Below, piece by piece: positions 25,122 to 34,795 of a stretch of DNA of 64,000 bases. The DNA comes from Thalassotalea marina (GTDB taxonomy: Bacteria; Pseudomonadota; Gammaproteobacteria; Enterobacterales; Alteromonadaceae). How positions within the stretch are numbered: position 1 is the stretch's first letter; each line of letters begins with the position of its first letter. The notes under the pieces are model-generated. The model saw only the letters and a list, made by a program, of their open reading frames with translations. It was not told where the DNA came from and ran no database searches. A program made the position numbers and the translations under genes. The stretch spans positions 237,179-301,178 of the forward strand of contig NZ_BNCK01000007.1 in assembly GCF_014656435.1 (NCBI RefSeq), written 5' to 3'.

Positions 25122-27527
25122 ATGCGACTCTTTTTATTTCATCTTGCACTTGCACTTAAAAACTTAAAACATAACAAAAGTTATAGTTTTGCTGTGGTTA
25201 CTACATTAGCTTTAACCTTAGGTGCGTTAATATGCGCGCTGACTTTAGCTTTTGTCATGCTGTATAAACCACTGCCTTATCCTGATCAGGAGCAATTAAC
25301 TTATGTTGAACACCAACTGATCAACGGCGAACAAAAAGTCGATGGACGAGCCTTTACATATCCAAATTTAATGCATTTGTATCAACATCATGACATGTTT
25401 TCACAAGTTGCTATGCAATACCTTGACGCTGACATTCTAACGTCTGAGCCGTCTAAGCCATTTGTCGAAATTTCCTACGTTACACCAGAGTGGTTTAATA
25501 TTTTTGCAGCGCCTATGCAGCTAGGTCGTGCCTTTGAGCAAAGTGAAAAAGTAGATAGCTATCATCCCGTTGCCGTGTTGAGTCATCAAACTTGGCAGGA
25601 TATGTTCAACGGACGTGAAGATATTATCGGATACAAAATTAGTTTTGCTGGAAAAACCTTCGAAATTATTGGAGTTATATCACCAGAATTCAACGAACTA
25701 AATTTAGCCGCACCTGGGGTGAAATCTGCCCTGTTTATTCCTTGGGACTTTAATTCAGTACCGGAATCAGAGCGAGTACGCTGGGGTAACGACGATGGTT
25801 CACTGACCTTTGTCGGTAAGTTGCCAACAAACATCAATCATACACAAGCTTCAGAACGTTTAACTCGATTAATTAATGATAATTGGAAACTACAGGTTGC
25901 TGAACATAACTTTTTTGATAATTGGGCAATCAATATTGTCACGTCGCCGCTGAGTGAACTACTGGTTCAAGATAACAAAAAGCTATTGTTTTTATTGGTA
26001 TTAGGCACATTGGGATTAGCGATTATCGCCATAGCTAACATTGCTAATCTGTATTTAGCACGCACCGTTCAACAACAACATACACTTGCAATAAACGCCG
26101 CAGTGGGGGCGCCAACCTCAGGCATTATGTCCATGGTCGTCGCCGAAGCATTGATTTTACTGACGCTAGCACTAGTGTTGAGCATGTTAGTTTCTGAGTT
26201 AGGATTTAACCTAATTCGAGCTTATTTAGAAAGCTATTTACCCCGAGCAGCCGAATTAAGTTTAAATTTATTTTCGGTTGCCGTATCGCTAGTCATTTTA
26301 ATGCTGCTAATTGTGTTTTTTATCGCACTAAGCCTACGTGTGACTAACTATCGCCAGCTGATAACCACGCTAAGAAGCAGTGGCAAAGGTACAAAAGTAC
26401 AAGTATCAGCAAAAACCCGTAAAGTATTAATCACTAGCCAAATTGCGATTGCCATCTTTTTAGTATTTGCCAACGGTATTCTGTTTAATGACGCCTATAA
26501 AGTGATGAACAAACCTTTAGGATACCAAACTGAAAACATTCATGCCTTGATGATGGCTCTGCCTAGTGCTAATCAGGGAATGAGTGATGATGTGATGCAA
26601 AGTTTCATTCGAGAATTAGCTGCACACCCAAATGTTGCAGGCGTTAGTCAATCACAACGTCCATCTGCGTTTTTTATGTTAGCTTTTACCGAACAACAAT
26701 CAGGACGCAAATATTCGGAACGCGCTAAAGACATTGACGAAAACTACTTTGCGCTAATAGGTCAACCATTAATTGCTGGTGAAAACGTGCAAAACAAACA
26801 GCGTACTGAGGAGTTGAGGGGTATTGTTGTCAATGATTTATTAGCACAAAAAATGGCCCCCAATGGCAATGTCATTGGTATGAGAATTAACCAATCAAGC
26901 GAAGTGGTAGGTGTGGTAAAAAGCATCATAGTGCCAGGACAAAAAGCGCCAGAGCCTCGTTTTTACTTTTTATCCAGAGCTTCAAGAAACGCGCTCTTAA
27001 TTAAAACAAAACCAAATCAAACATTAACGCGTGACGCTATCTTAACCATCGCTAATCAAGTTAGCCCACAGCTTAATATTTTTAGTTATCATCCAATTGA
27101 GCATTACAAAAACAATCGTCTGTTTGCCACTAAAACAACAACATCAACTACATTGGCATTAATTATTATTACTATATTGCTATGTTCTATCGGACTATAC
27201 GGCATTTTGAAATACAACAGTGAGATGCGTCGTTTTGAAATTGGTACTCGAATTGCCATAGGAGCACGAACACAAGACATTATAAAATTGGTTTGTGGCG
27301 AAAACGTAAAACCATTAGTACTGGGACTTTTCATTAACATCGTCCTCATCTGTTTAGGGATATACATTTATCAAGATTTACTTAACGAATATATCAACCC
27401 ACAGGTTATTTGGGTGTTTGTCATGAGTCTTGTTATTGTCAGCGTTATAGTATTTATTGCCAGCTATTTACCTGTAAAACAGTATTTAAAACAACCTGTT
27501 ATACACTGCCTTAGGGGCGATGAATAA
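25122..27527 (+). CDS. Duplicated FtsX/MacB-type ABC permease 1 (module 1)
   Basis: An 801-residue inner-membrane permease with eight TM segments in two equal sets: TM at about 20-42, periplasmic MacB_PCD domain, three TM (about 283-400), then a fifth TM at about 430-450, a second periplasmic domain and three C-terminal TM (about 668-780). It thus holds the equivalent of a MacB dimer in one chain, as in ADOP-like permeases. A SGKG motif sits before TM5 (LRSSGKGTKVQ). ATG 25122 has AGGGA 6 bases upstream. Overlaps the next permease start (TAATG). Confidence 0.88.
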   Translation: MRLFLFHLALALKNLKHNKSYSFAVVTTLALTLGALICALTLAFVMLYKPLPYPDQEQLTYVEHQLINGEQKVDGRAFTYPNLMHLYQHHDMFSQVAMQYLDADILTSEPSKPFVEISYVTPEWFNIFAAPMQLGRAFEQSEKVDSYHPVAVLSHQTWQDMFNGREDIIGYKISFAGKTFEIIGVISPEFNELNLAAPGVKSALFIPWDFNSVPESERVRWGNDDGSLTFVGKLPTNINHTQASERLTRLINDNWKLQVAEHNFFDNWAINIVTSPLSELLVQDNKKLLFLLVLGTLGLAIIAIANIANLYLARTVQQQHTLAINAAVGAPTSGIMSMVVAEALILLTLALVLSMLVSELGFNLIRAYLESYLPRAAELSLNLFSVAVSLVILMLLIVFFIALSLRVTNYRQLITTLRSSGKGTKVQVSAKTRKVLITSQIAIAIFLVFANGILFNDAYKVMNKPLGYQTENIHALMMALPSANQGMSDDVMQSFIRELAAHPNVAGVSQSQRPSAFFMLAFTEQQSGRKYSERAKDIDENYFALIGQPLIAGENVQNKQRTEELRGIVVNDLLAQKMAPNGNVIGMRINQSSEVVGVVKSIIVPGQKAPEPRFYFLSRASRNALLIKTKPNQTLTRDAILTIANQVSPQLNIFSYHPIEHYKNNRLFATKTTTSTTLALIIITILLCSIGLYGILKYNSEMRRFEIGTRIAIGARTQDIIKLVCGENVKPLVLGLFINIVLICLGIYIYQDLLNEYINPQVIWVFVMSLVIVSVIVFIASYLPVKQYLKQPVIHCLRGDE

Positions 27528-29962
27528 TGGCTTTAACTTCTCAGGGTTATCAATTAAAACAAGCGTGGCAAGCAATTAAGCGCCACCCTATGTTCAGCGT
27601 CAATGTGATAGCTACGATAGCCATTACCTTGGGGGCTTTGTTATGCGCGACCACCCTGATTTATCTGATGTTAGTAAAACCTTTGCCCTATCCAGATATG
27701 GACAATTTATATGTGGCAAAGCAATCTATGATGGATCAAGAAGGTGGCTTTGTTGGTGAAGGATTTTCATATCCCGCTGCTAAACATTTATATAAACAAC
27801 ATGATAAAAACGTTGAGGTGGCATTGAGCTACCTCACTACAGATGTTATCACCTCTCTTTCAGAGCCGGTCACTATTGATAGCGGCTACATAACCCCTGA
27901 ATGGTTTATCTTATTAGGTGCTGAATTTACTTTAGGCCATAATTTTACCGTTCAACAAAACATGGATAACTTCAGCCCTGGCGCGATTATTTCTCATCAG
28001 TTGTGGCAAGAACAATTTTCAGGTGAACAAAATATACTGTCCAAAAGCATTGATATTCGTGGAGTTTCCCACCCTATAGTTGGCGTACTAGCGGCCAGTT
28101 TTGTTGAGCCAGAAGTAAAAAATCTAGGCCGCAAAACGCAGCTCTGGTTGACTTGGGACTACAATTGGACAGAACAAATGGCCTGGGGAGATCTCTCCTC
28201 TATTGATGGCGCCGTTAACGTGTTAATCAAAACAGACGATAAAGCAAATATCAAACGCTTGGAGAATCAATTAAACCGCCAACAAAGCGACTTGTGGCAA
28301 CAAGAATTTGCCAATCATGTTAATTTTCAACACTGGCAAATATCAGTTGCCCTAGTTGAGCTAAGCAATGAAATTTACCAAGGCCAAACAGAGCTTATTT
28401 ATTACGTGTTCTTTGCTTGTTTAGGTATTTTTCTCATTGCCATGACTAATATCACAAACTTATTTATGTCGCGTACCGTGGAACAACAACGCAACCTTGC
28501 TATTCACGCAGCAATCGGCGCAAATAAATTTAAGGTGTTTAGTTTACTTTTCTCTGAATATGGCCTGTTGCTTTTCATTTCATTACCCTTTGTCTTGGCG
28601 ATCGCTTATTTAGGATTCTATCTCCTTCAACAATATTTAGGTTCGGTGTTGCCAAGAGCAAACGAGCTCACCTTGTCTTGGTTTTCCTTCGGCTTTAGCT
28701 TCTGCGTTTTATTGACACTAAATACTCTGTTTACCTATATCTGTCGTCAATTAGTCCCCTATCACCAGCTAAGAAATACATTAAGTCAAAGTGGTAAAGG
28801 TAGCGGTATACAAATTAAAGCGTCGATTAGAACAAGCTTAATTGCTACTCAGATCACTATTGCGGCAACATTGATCTTTATTAACTTAGCCATGTTTAAT
28901 CAGGCCTATCGCACGATCAAACAGCCAATAGGCATATCAGTTGATAACCTATGGCAGTTAAGGTTGGCTGAGACTAACCCTACTCAAACTGCGCCTGAGG
29001 CTTTACGCAACGATTTAATTAATATCAATAATGCGTTAAATCAGCATCCAGAAATCGCAAAATCAACTATTTCATTGTCGCCACTTATTTGGTTTGGTAA
29101 TTACCCACTGCTAGATGTTGAACACAACAAGCAATATACACCTCAGGTAAAGCTAGTCGACGATGGGTATTTTCCTATGTTAAGTCAATCTTTTATAGCT
29201 GGAGATAATTTTACAGAACAACAGATTCTTGATAGCGAATGGGTAATGATCATCAACGAAAAACTGGCTAGCTTACTAGCACCGGCCGGAAATGCATTAG
29301 ATAAAAAGGTGCGATTTTGGGGACGAGATTATCGCATCATAGGTATAGTGCAAGGGTTACACCTACCAAATGATCGTGAAATGCCGCCAAGAGCATACGT
29401 ACCAGATAAAAGGAAACGAGCAAATATAATGCTCAAAACTAAAACCGACAATCCAATGAAAAAAGCAGACTTATTACAAGTTGTGCGTTCAGTTTCAAGC
29501 AACTATACCATTCGTGCCGTTGCGCCAATGATTGACGATAAAAACCGACTTTTATTTATACAATACACCACCCTTGCCGTAACTGGCGGCTTAACGATAT
29601 TAACTCTATTTTTAGCAATAATAGGTCTCTACGGTATTTTAAGTTATTCAAGTCAGCTGCGTAGATATGAGATTGGAACACGACTAGCTATAGGCGCTAA
29701 AAGTGGTGATATCTTATCAATGATATTTAAAGACAGTGTCAATGCACTTCTGATAGGTTTGGTTGGCAGCGTATTGGCAAGTTCATTGTTGTTTTTAATG
29801 TTTAGTGAGCAACTCAATCAACTGATAAATACTCATACCATTGTGTGGGTTGCTGCGACGGCAACTACCGTTACTGGCATTACCCTTTTGGGCTGTTACC
29901 TACCTATAAGAAAATATCTATCTAACCCTGTCATCAAGTGTTTAAGAGCAATAGAAGAGTAA
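27527..29962 (+). CDS. Duplicated FtsX/MacB-type ABC permease 2 (module 1)
   Basis: An 811-residue paralogue of the preceding gene with the same eight-TM duplicated layout and the motif LSQSGKGSGIQ before TM5. Its first TM (VNVIATIAITLGALLCATTLIYLML) is nearly the same as permease 1's. The start overlaps the upstream stop. Two such permeases in one operon suggest either a heterodimeric complex or alternative substrate specificity. A perfect ten-base hairpin ends the operon 60 bases downstream. Confidence 0.88.
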   Translation: MALTSQGYQLKQAWQAIKRHPMFSVNVIATIAITLGALLCATTLIYLMLVKPLPYPDMDNLYVAKQSMMDQEGGFVGEGFSYPAAKHLYKQHDKNVEVALSYLTTDVITSLSEPVTIDSGYITPEWFILLGAEFTLGHNFTVQQNMDNFSPGAIISHQLWQEQFSGEQNILSKSIDIRGVSHPIVGVLAASFVEPEVKNLGRKTQLWLTWDYNWTEQMAWGDLSSIDGAVNVLIKTDDKANIKRLENQLNRQQSDLWQQEFANHVNFQHWQISVALVELSNEIYQGQTELIYYVFFACLGIFLIAMTNITNLFMSRTVEQQRNLAIHAAIGANKFKVFSLLFSEYGLLLFISLPFVLAIAYLGFYLLQQYLGSVLPRANELTLSWFSFGFSFCVLLTLNTLFTYICRQLVPYHQLRNTLSQSGKGSGIQIKASIRTSLIATQITIAATLIFINLAMFNQAYRTIKQPIGISVDNLWQLRLAETNPTQTAPEALRNDLININNALNQHPEIAKSTISLSPLIWFGNYPLLDVEHNKQYTPQVKLVDDGYFPMLSQSFIAGDNFTEQQILDSEWVMIINEKLASLLAPAGNALDKKVRFWGRDYRIIGIVQGLHLPNDREMPPRAYVPDKRKRANIMLKTKTDNPMKKADLLQVVRSVSSNYTIRAVAPMIDDKNRLLFIQYTTLAVTGGLTILTLFLAIIGLYGILSYSSQLRRYEIGTRLAIGAKSGDILSMIFKDSVNALLIGLVGSVLASSLLFLMFSEQLNQLINTHTIVWVAATATTVTGITLLGCYLPIRKYLSNPVIKCLRAIEE

Positions 29963-30020
29963 AGATACTTTCAAATAGCGCATTATCGATATATTTGAAT
30001 AAAAGATAATTTATAGGACA

Positions 30021-30062
30021 AACATCACTAAACCGAGAAAGGTCTAGTGATGTTATTTTCAT
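30021..30062 (+). terminator. Probable terminator of the module 1 exporter operon
   Basis: AACATCACTA (30021-30030) pairs perfectly with TAGTGATGTT (30045-30054). It is followed by a T-rich but interrupted tract. Confidence 0.6.
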
Positions 30063-30111
30063 TTAATTGCTTGGCCTTTTCGGTGACAAAACTATTTCAC
30101 CGTTAATTAGA

Positions 30112-30531
30112 CTAAGAAAAAAGACGGCTCCAAAAACCCGTGTGTTTTTCTTTGACATCTTCAGCGTCAATACTGTTTTCCAGCACTTTCAGACGAAGTG
30201 AGTAAGTACCACCATGCCCCCAGGGCCACCAAAAAGCTGCAATTGCCGGAGTATTGTCTTGTTTGGGAATTAATAATAATTTTTGCTTTCGGCCAACTCG
30301 TGCTAAATCTCTGAGTTCGTCTTTTAACACTTTGGGTAATTTCTTAGCCGCTTTGTAATCCCATTGAAAATGGAACATGGGCGAAAGTTTATCAAAAACC
30401 CCATCGGATTTATTTTGAGCAAACTCGCTCAACATCACCCCATAGCGCTCTTCATATTTCCATGTGATATTGTCGCCCAACATTGAACGTAACTCTGCAG
30501 TTAACTGTTCAATTTGTTCTTGTGTATACAC
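30112..30531 (-). CDS. Conserved-type hypothetical protein, soluble
   Basis: A 139-residue cytoplasmic protein with no signal or TM segment. It starts at GTG 30531, with AAGGA about 8 bases upstream. Features visible are a basic central part (DLARVGRKQKLLLIPKQ) and a Trp/Gly-rich WWPWGHGGTYSLRLKV stretch. The C-terminus FWSRLFS looks like an amphipathic helix. I do not recognise the family. It lies downstream of the M61 peptidase gene in the same direction, with a terminator between them. Confidence 0.6.
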   Translation of the reverse strand: MYTQEQIEQLTAELRSMLGDNITWKYEERYGVMLSEFAQNKSDGVFDKLSPMFHFQWDYKAAKKLPKVLKDELRDLARVGRKQKLLLIPKQDNTPAIAAFWWPWGHGGTYSLRLKVLENSIDAEDVKEKHTGFWSRLFS

Positions 30532-30552
30532 CTTGTTTTCCTTTTCGTTTGT

Positions 30553-30579
30553 AAAAAAGGCTCTTATCGAGCCCTTTTT
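30553..30579 (-). terminator. Terminator after M61 peptidase gene
   Basis: On the minus strand AAAAAGGGCTC/GAGCCTTTTTT with a five-base loop and a T-run, 24 bases beyond the peptidase stop. Confidence 0.85.
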
Positions 30580-30602
30580 GTTTTTTCATTTACAGCTAAT
30601 GC

Positions 30603-32441
30603 TTACAAACTGTCAGCATTTTCCGTTTCATCCTTTTTGTCCTCACCAATCCAATCCGTTAAGAACTGTTGTTGTTGCTCAGACACGTCATCCATTTTAA
30701 CCACTTTCACTTTAGGGTTAGTGGTAAACGTAATTTGTTTCTTCACGGTTTCACCACGTTGAATGTACTCAATAGTTGTGACATCACCAGGCTTAAATTG
30801 TTCCAACGCTTTGTTCCATAGCGACTGCGACCTTATTGTTCTACGGCCAAGTTTAACAATCTGATCACCTTTCTCAATACCAACTTGATAAAGCGGGCTA
30901 TTCACTAAAATAGAGTTACTTACAATGGCGTCATTACCATTAAAGTTAAAGTTTACATGCCCTAAATACGGACTTTCATCATCAACTTGTTTTACTGTTA
31001 AACCCGCTGGTGCTAATAGCGCAGCAAAATCTACTTTGCTTTGACCAAAAATATGATCGGCAAAAAACTTTTCAGCAAAGCGTTGATCACCAGTAATTTT
31101 AGCTAATGTCGCTAAGGCATCTTCTCGTGTATAAGGAATTTCTTTGCGGCCAAAATCTATCCATAATTGGCGCATATAATCGTCTAGTGACTTGCCTGGG
31201 AAATTGCCACGAATAGCTAAGTCTAACGCCATCCCCATCGCTCTACCGTAGGTGTAATAGCTAAAATAGTTATTTGAATAGTTAGTGCGATCCACAGAAA
31301 CACCAGCATCAACGAATGTCGCCATTTTACTTGCTCCTTCAGGAGACAAATATAAACGCCCGCGCATGTTGTAGGCTTGATCAACAATACTGCCTAAATG
31401 TTTCAAAAACTTGCCTTCTTTCATTTCATTGGCACGTTTAATGGTTAACCTGTCGTAATACGTGGTAAAACCCTCGGCTAACCACAAACTAGGTGTCATG
31501 TTAGCGCCGATAAAATTAAACGGTTCAAGTTCTTTTGGACGAATACGCTCTACGTTCCATGCATGGAAGAATTCATGCGATAAGGTGCCTAGTTGCGAAA
31601 ACTCACCTTCATCTAACGACTTAGTATTGGTCAAAATAGTAGAGTTTCTATGCTCCATACCATCACCATTTACATGTGGTAGGTAACACGCAATAAAGGT
31701 ATATTCGCCGTAATCGAAGTTTGGTAACTCACCAAATACTTTGATTTGCTCGTTGACTACCGCTTTGGCCATTTCCGTGTATTTGTCTAGATCTTCTTCA
31801 GTACCATCGTGATGTAACGCCAGCTTAATGGTCTGTGTTTTGCCATTTGACTCAACATCCCAAGCGCGAACTTGATGGTCACTTAACTCTGTAGGACTAT
31901 CTAAAAAATAATGCAGGTTAGGCGCAGTAAAAGCATACTTGCTATCACCTTGAGGCAATTGTGTAGCTACCTTCCACTTAGGATTAAATGGACGAAACTC
32001 CACTTCAACAGGAAGCTGTTCAAAACCCGTTGCCCAAGCAAACGTAGCCGGCATATTTAAATGTGCATGTGTGCGGTCTATTTGTGTATACGTACCATCA
32101 CCACGATCACCAAATAATGTATAAGTTAAAGTAACTTCACCATCGTGCCCTGCTATTTGCCACTGATATGGGTTAGCACGAGTTACTTCTAAAGGCTGGC
32201 CAACACTATTTACCGCAGTAACGTTATAGACATTTTTAATAAACTCATGCATCGCATAGCGGCCAGGTGAAGCTCGGCTCATTTGCACTTCGAGTACTTG
32301 GTTTTCGATACCAGTAAAGGTGGCGGAGATACGTGCTTCATGGTGCACTGCGTTATCAAACGATACTTGATAGCTAGTTTTACCTTGAGCCATACAAGTT
32401 GCACTAAGCACAGCAAAACTAATTGCGGTAAGCTTTTTCAT
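30603..32441 (-). CDS. M61-family glycyl aminopeptidase with PDZ domain
   Basis: A 612-residue exported metallopeptidase. A signal peptide MKKLTAISFAVLSATCMAQG opens the chosen start, a longer in-frame start at 32477 being less plausible. The M61 N-terminal beta domain precedes the zinc motif HEFFHAWNVERI (HExxH) and the distal Glu in LAEGFTTYYDRL. A C-terminal PDZ domain follows (LVNSPLYQVGIEKGDQIVKLG). Such enzymes remove N-terminal Gly or Ala residues in the periplasm. Single gene, terminator behind it. Confidence 0.9.
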   Translation of the reverse strand: MKKLTAISFAVLSATCMAQGKTSYQVSFDNAVHHEARISATFTGIENQVLEVQMSRASPGRYAMHEFIKNVYNVTAVNSVGQPLEVTRANPYQWQIAGHDGEVTLTYTLFGDRGDGTYTQIDRTHAHLNMPATFAWATGFEQLPVEVEFRPFNPKWKVATQLPQGDSKYAFTAPNLHYFLDSPTELSDHQVRAWDVESNGKTQTIKLALHHDGTEEDLDKYTEMAKAVVNEQIKVFGELPNFDYGEYTFIACYLPHVNGDGMEHRNSTILTNTKSLDEGEFSQLGTLSHEFFHAWNVERIRPKELEPFNFIGANMTPSLWLAEGFTTYYDRLTIKRANEMKEGKFLKHLGSIVDQAYNMRGRLYLSPEGASKMATFVDAGVSVDRTNYSNNYFSYYTYGRAMGMALDLAIRGNFPGKSLDDYMRQLWIDFGRKEIPYTREDALATLAKITGDQRFAEKFFADHIFGQSKVDFAALLAPAGLTVKQVDDESPYLGHVNFNFNGNDAIVSNSILVNSPLYQVGIEKGDQIVKLGRRTIRSQSLWNKALEQFKPGDVTTIEYIQRGETVKKQITFTTNPKVKVVKMDDVSEQQQQFLTDWIGEDKKDETENADSL

Positions 32442-32558
32442 CAGGATATCCATCGTTATTATTATGTAATTGTGCAAGTGTACGCAGAACTAGTGCATCA
32501 ATACAACGCATAGTACAAAATATTTACAATTTTGATTCGTTCAACAAGAGCAATGCTG

Positions 32559-33572
32559 CTATATCTGTCGCAAGTCACTAGGAGTCATACCTGTCCATCG
32601 CTTAAAGGCACGTCGAAAATTAGGAATATCATTAAAAGACATGCAATGAGCAACTTTTTCATTGGTGTAACCTAAATACGATATTTGAAATACCGCCTGA
32701 CGCTTACGCACTGAATCTAACAGTGTTTGAAAGTTGCAGTCAAAACGTTTGAGTTTACGTTTTAACGTGGCAGGACTAATCCCGACATACTCGCTTGCTT
32801 GCTCAAGTGTATTGACTTTACCTTGTAAAATTAACGAAGTAAGTAACTGAATAACACTGTATTGGCGAACCCGCTTTAAATTTGAAAGATGATAGCGTTT
32901 TAAACTGACATTGCTTTCGACACAAGCTAACTGACGGCAGCCTAAAGAGCATTTAATCACTGTCAAAGGCTGATCAAATTGAATAGTACCCGGTAAATTA
33001 GCTTGATATTGCTCGACATGTTTTGGTTGGCTAAAAGCAAACGCACAATCAAAGTCCGGAGTTTGTGTGAGGCGCCACTTCATGACACTCACCATTAACG
33101 CCAGCCAAACTTCGATTAAAAATTTGCTCACCTCATTGTTCTCCATGGACATAGTCGTCCACGGAATGAAGTAGATGTGCTGTTGGTCTTGATGAACTTG
33201 CACACTAATATACGGGAAAAACAAAGAGTGAAAGCAATACATCACCCTAAACAAAGCCGTGACATTCTCACAGTTTAGTAACGCTGGTGCTATTTCGTTG
33301 AGGTGACTGGGAAATAATCTACGCCCAACCAAAAAGCTTGCATCAGCCATTAATGACAACTTAGTTATATTCTGGATGACTCGCTCAGTTTGTTGATAAC
33401 TAAGCGTAATATTGTCACGCACTAAATCGTCATAAAAGATTCGGCTTCCTTTTAACAATTTGTCAGGATGAATACCTCTTTGTTTGCCTAAATCAACAAG
33501 TGCTACCACCAAATGATGGCTTTTAAATATCGGCTCTTGTGTATCAAATACCTTGGTCATGTTAAGCCGCAT
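32559..33572 (-). CDS. AraC-family regulator, OruR/ArgR-like type
   Basis: A 337-residue regulator with a large N-terminal effector domain (arabinose_bd-type, about 20-210) and C-terminal AraC double HTH (about 235-335: TLEQASEYVGISPATLKRKLKRFDC and VAHCMSFNDIPNFRRAFKRWTGMTPSDLR). It overlaps the upstream GGDEF gene by 11 bases, so the two are coupled. An alternative ATG at 33560 would remove the overlap. Its inducer is unknown. Confidence 0.88.
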   Translation of the reverse strand: MRLNMTKVFDTQEPIFKSHHLVVALVDLGKQRGIHPDKLLKGSRIFYDDLVRDNITLSYQQTERVIQNITKLSLMADASFLVGRRLFPSHLNEIAPALLNCENVTALFRVMYCFHSLFFPYISVQVHQDQQHIYFIPWTTMSMENNEVSKFLIEVWLALMVSVMKWRLTQTPDFDCAFAFSQPKHVEQYQANLPGTIQFDQPLTVIKCSLGCRQLACVESNVSLKRYHLSNLKRVRQYSVIQLLTSLILQGKVNTLEQASEYVGISPATLKRKLKRFDCNFQTLLDSVRKRQAVFQISYLGYTNEKVAHCMSFNDIPNFRRAFKRWTGMTPSDLRQI

Positions 33573-34473
33573 TTCGCTTTTGTTGTGTTAACGATAGGCT
33601 CAAGTCAGCCAAAATATCTTGATAGCTGTGCAAACCACCATATTGTTTGGCACAAATCGCAATACTTGGATATATCGCCTTGGTCGTCTCGCCACTTTTA
33701 TGTGCTAAATGCGCAATCGCGGTTTGAATGTGATTTGCGATAGTATTTGCCCCTTGGAGTTGGGTTTGCGGTAATAACACGATAAATCGGTCACTGGCAA
33801 AACGGCATGCAAGGTCGCCATTGCGAATATTCATCTGCACAAGCTGAGCTATTTCTCGCAATAGATTATCGCCTTGAACAGCGCCAAACCTATGATTAAA
33901 TTTCGAAAACTGACAAATATCCAACATCAGCAGACTAAAAGTACCTTGATTTCCTGTGATGTAATTCAACTCGTGCTGCAGTTGCATTTTCATATATTCA
34001 GCACTGTATAAACCACTAACAAAATCAACGTAACTGTGTTCACGATAATATCGTTCTGTTTTTCGAAGTTGTTGATTTATCACATGCTGTTCTTGATGCC
34101 ACCAATACAGCCCTACCGACATAATCACCATGCCAAAAGGAGCAGGTATTGATTCTATTGTTGTTAACCATGCACTTGATGCCGGATATGTAAGGAATTC
34201 GTCAATTAGGTCTAACAACATTGACACATGAGTAAGTAGCAAGCCGCCAAATAACATATTTGTCACTTTTCCTGATGGACGACTGGCTAAGGTAAAAAAG
34301 ATCCAAATCAAGGTCATTAAAGTAATGCCAGCTTCGCCTGCCACATCGTACCAATCGGCATAACTCAAGGGTTTATTCTGCCCATGATAGAAAGTAAAAA
34401 GTACGGTAGTACTGCTCACCAAAAATAAGATAACAAACAATTTTGTATGCATCTTCAGGTAAGAAAAATTCAT
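33562..34473 (-). CDS. Membrane protein with degenerate GGDEF domain
   Basis: A 303-residue protein with several N-terminal TM segments (about 10-28, 42-62, 72-90, 108-125) and a C-terminal GGDEF-fold domain (about 150-300). The catalytic motif is ASDRF (CRFASDRFIVLLP) rather than GGDEF, so diguanylate cyclase activity is doubtful; it may be a receptor or scaffold. The substrate-side FNHRFGAVQGDNLLREIA matches the normal NDxxGHxxGD element only loosely. Coupled to the AraC gene. Confidence 0.8.
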   Translation of the reverse strand: MNFSYLKMHTKLFVILFLVSSTTVLFTFYHGQNKPLSYADWYDVAGEAGITLMTLIWIFFTLASRPSGKVTNMLFGGLLLTHVSMLLDLIDEFLTYPASSAWLTTIESIPAPFGMVIMSVGLYWWHQEQHVINQQLRKTERYYREHSYVDFVSGLYSAEYMKMQLQHELNYITGNQGTFSLLMLDICQFSKFNHRFGAVQGDNLLREIAQLVQMNIRNGDLACRFASDRFIVLLPQTQLQGANTIANHIQTAIAHLAHKSGETTKAIYPSIAICAKQYGGLHSYQDILADLSLSLTQQKRNAA

Positions 34474-34722
34474 TTAAATTCCAAAAAAACGATTTGCTTG
34501 ATTTGAGCCTAGAGGCAAAAACTTGATGACATAAGGGTCATTTTAGCTCAGTAAAGTGACAACTTTTTTACCATGTTTTTTTGTATTATTTATGTTTTGC
34601 ACCAGCAATTAAGCATTTGGGAATGATTATTCGAATTTAAGGGGGTCTTTTCGGCTCAATCGAATACAAATGCGCGTCAAAATAACCTTTTTTGATAGCT
34701 TTCTCGCACCAATAACCTGTAA

Positions 34723-34740
34723 CTGACATATTTTTGTCAT
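34723..34740 (+). promoter_or_regulatory. Candidate Pho box upstream of TonB receptor
   Basis: CTGACATATTTTTGTCAT: two 7-base units (CTGACAT, TTGTCAT) spaced by 4, each one mismatch from CTGTCAT, the PhoB direct-repeat layout. It lies 56 bases before the ATG. The remaining 250 bases of this 322-base intergenic region hold no gene. Confidence 0.65.
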
Positions 34741-34795
34741 CTAAGCACATTAGTTTTTGCTCGCACAAAAATACTATAACAACTTCGGAACACAC

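Noticed and set aside
34618..34635. AATGATTATTCGAATT as a Fur box before the TonB receptor
   Set aside because: Only part of a Fur site matches, and the Pho box nearer to the gene together with the phosphatase explains the context better.
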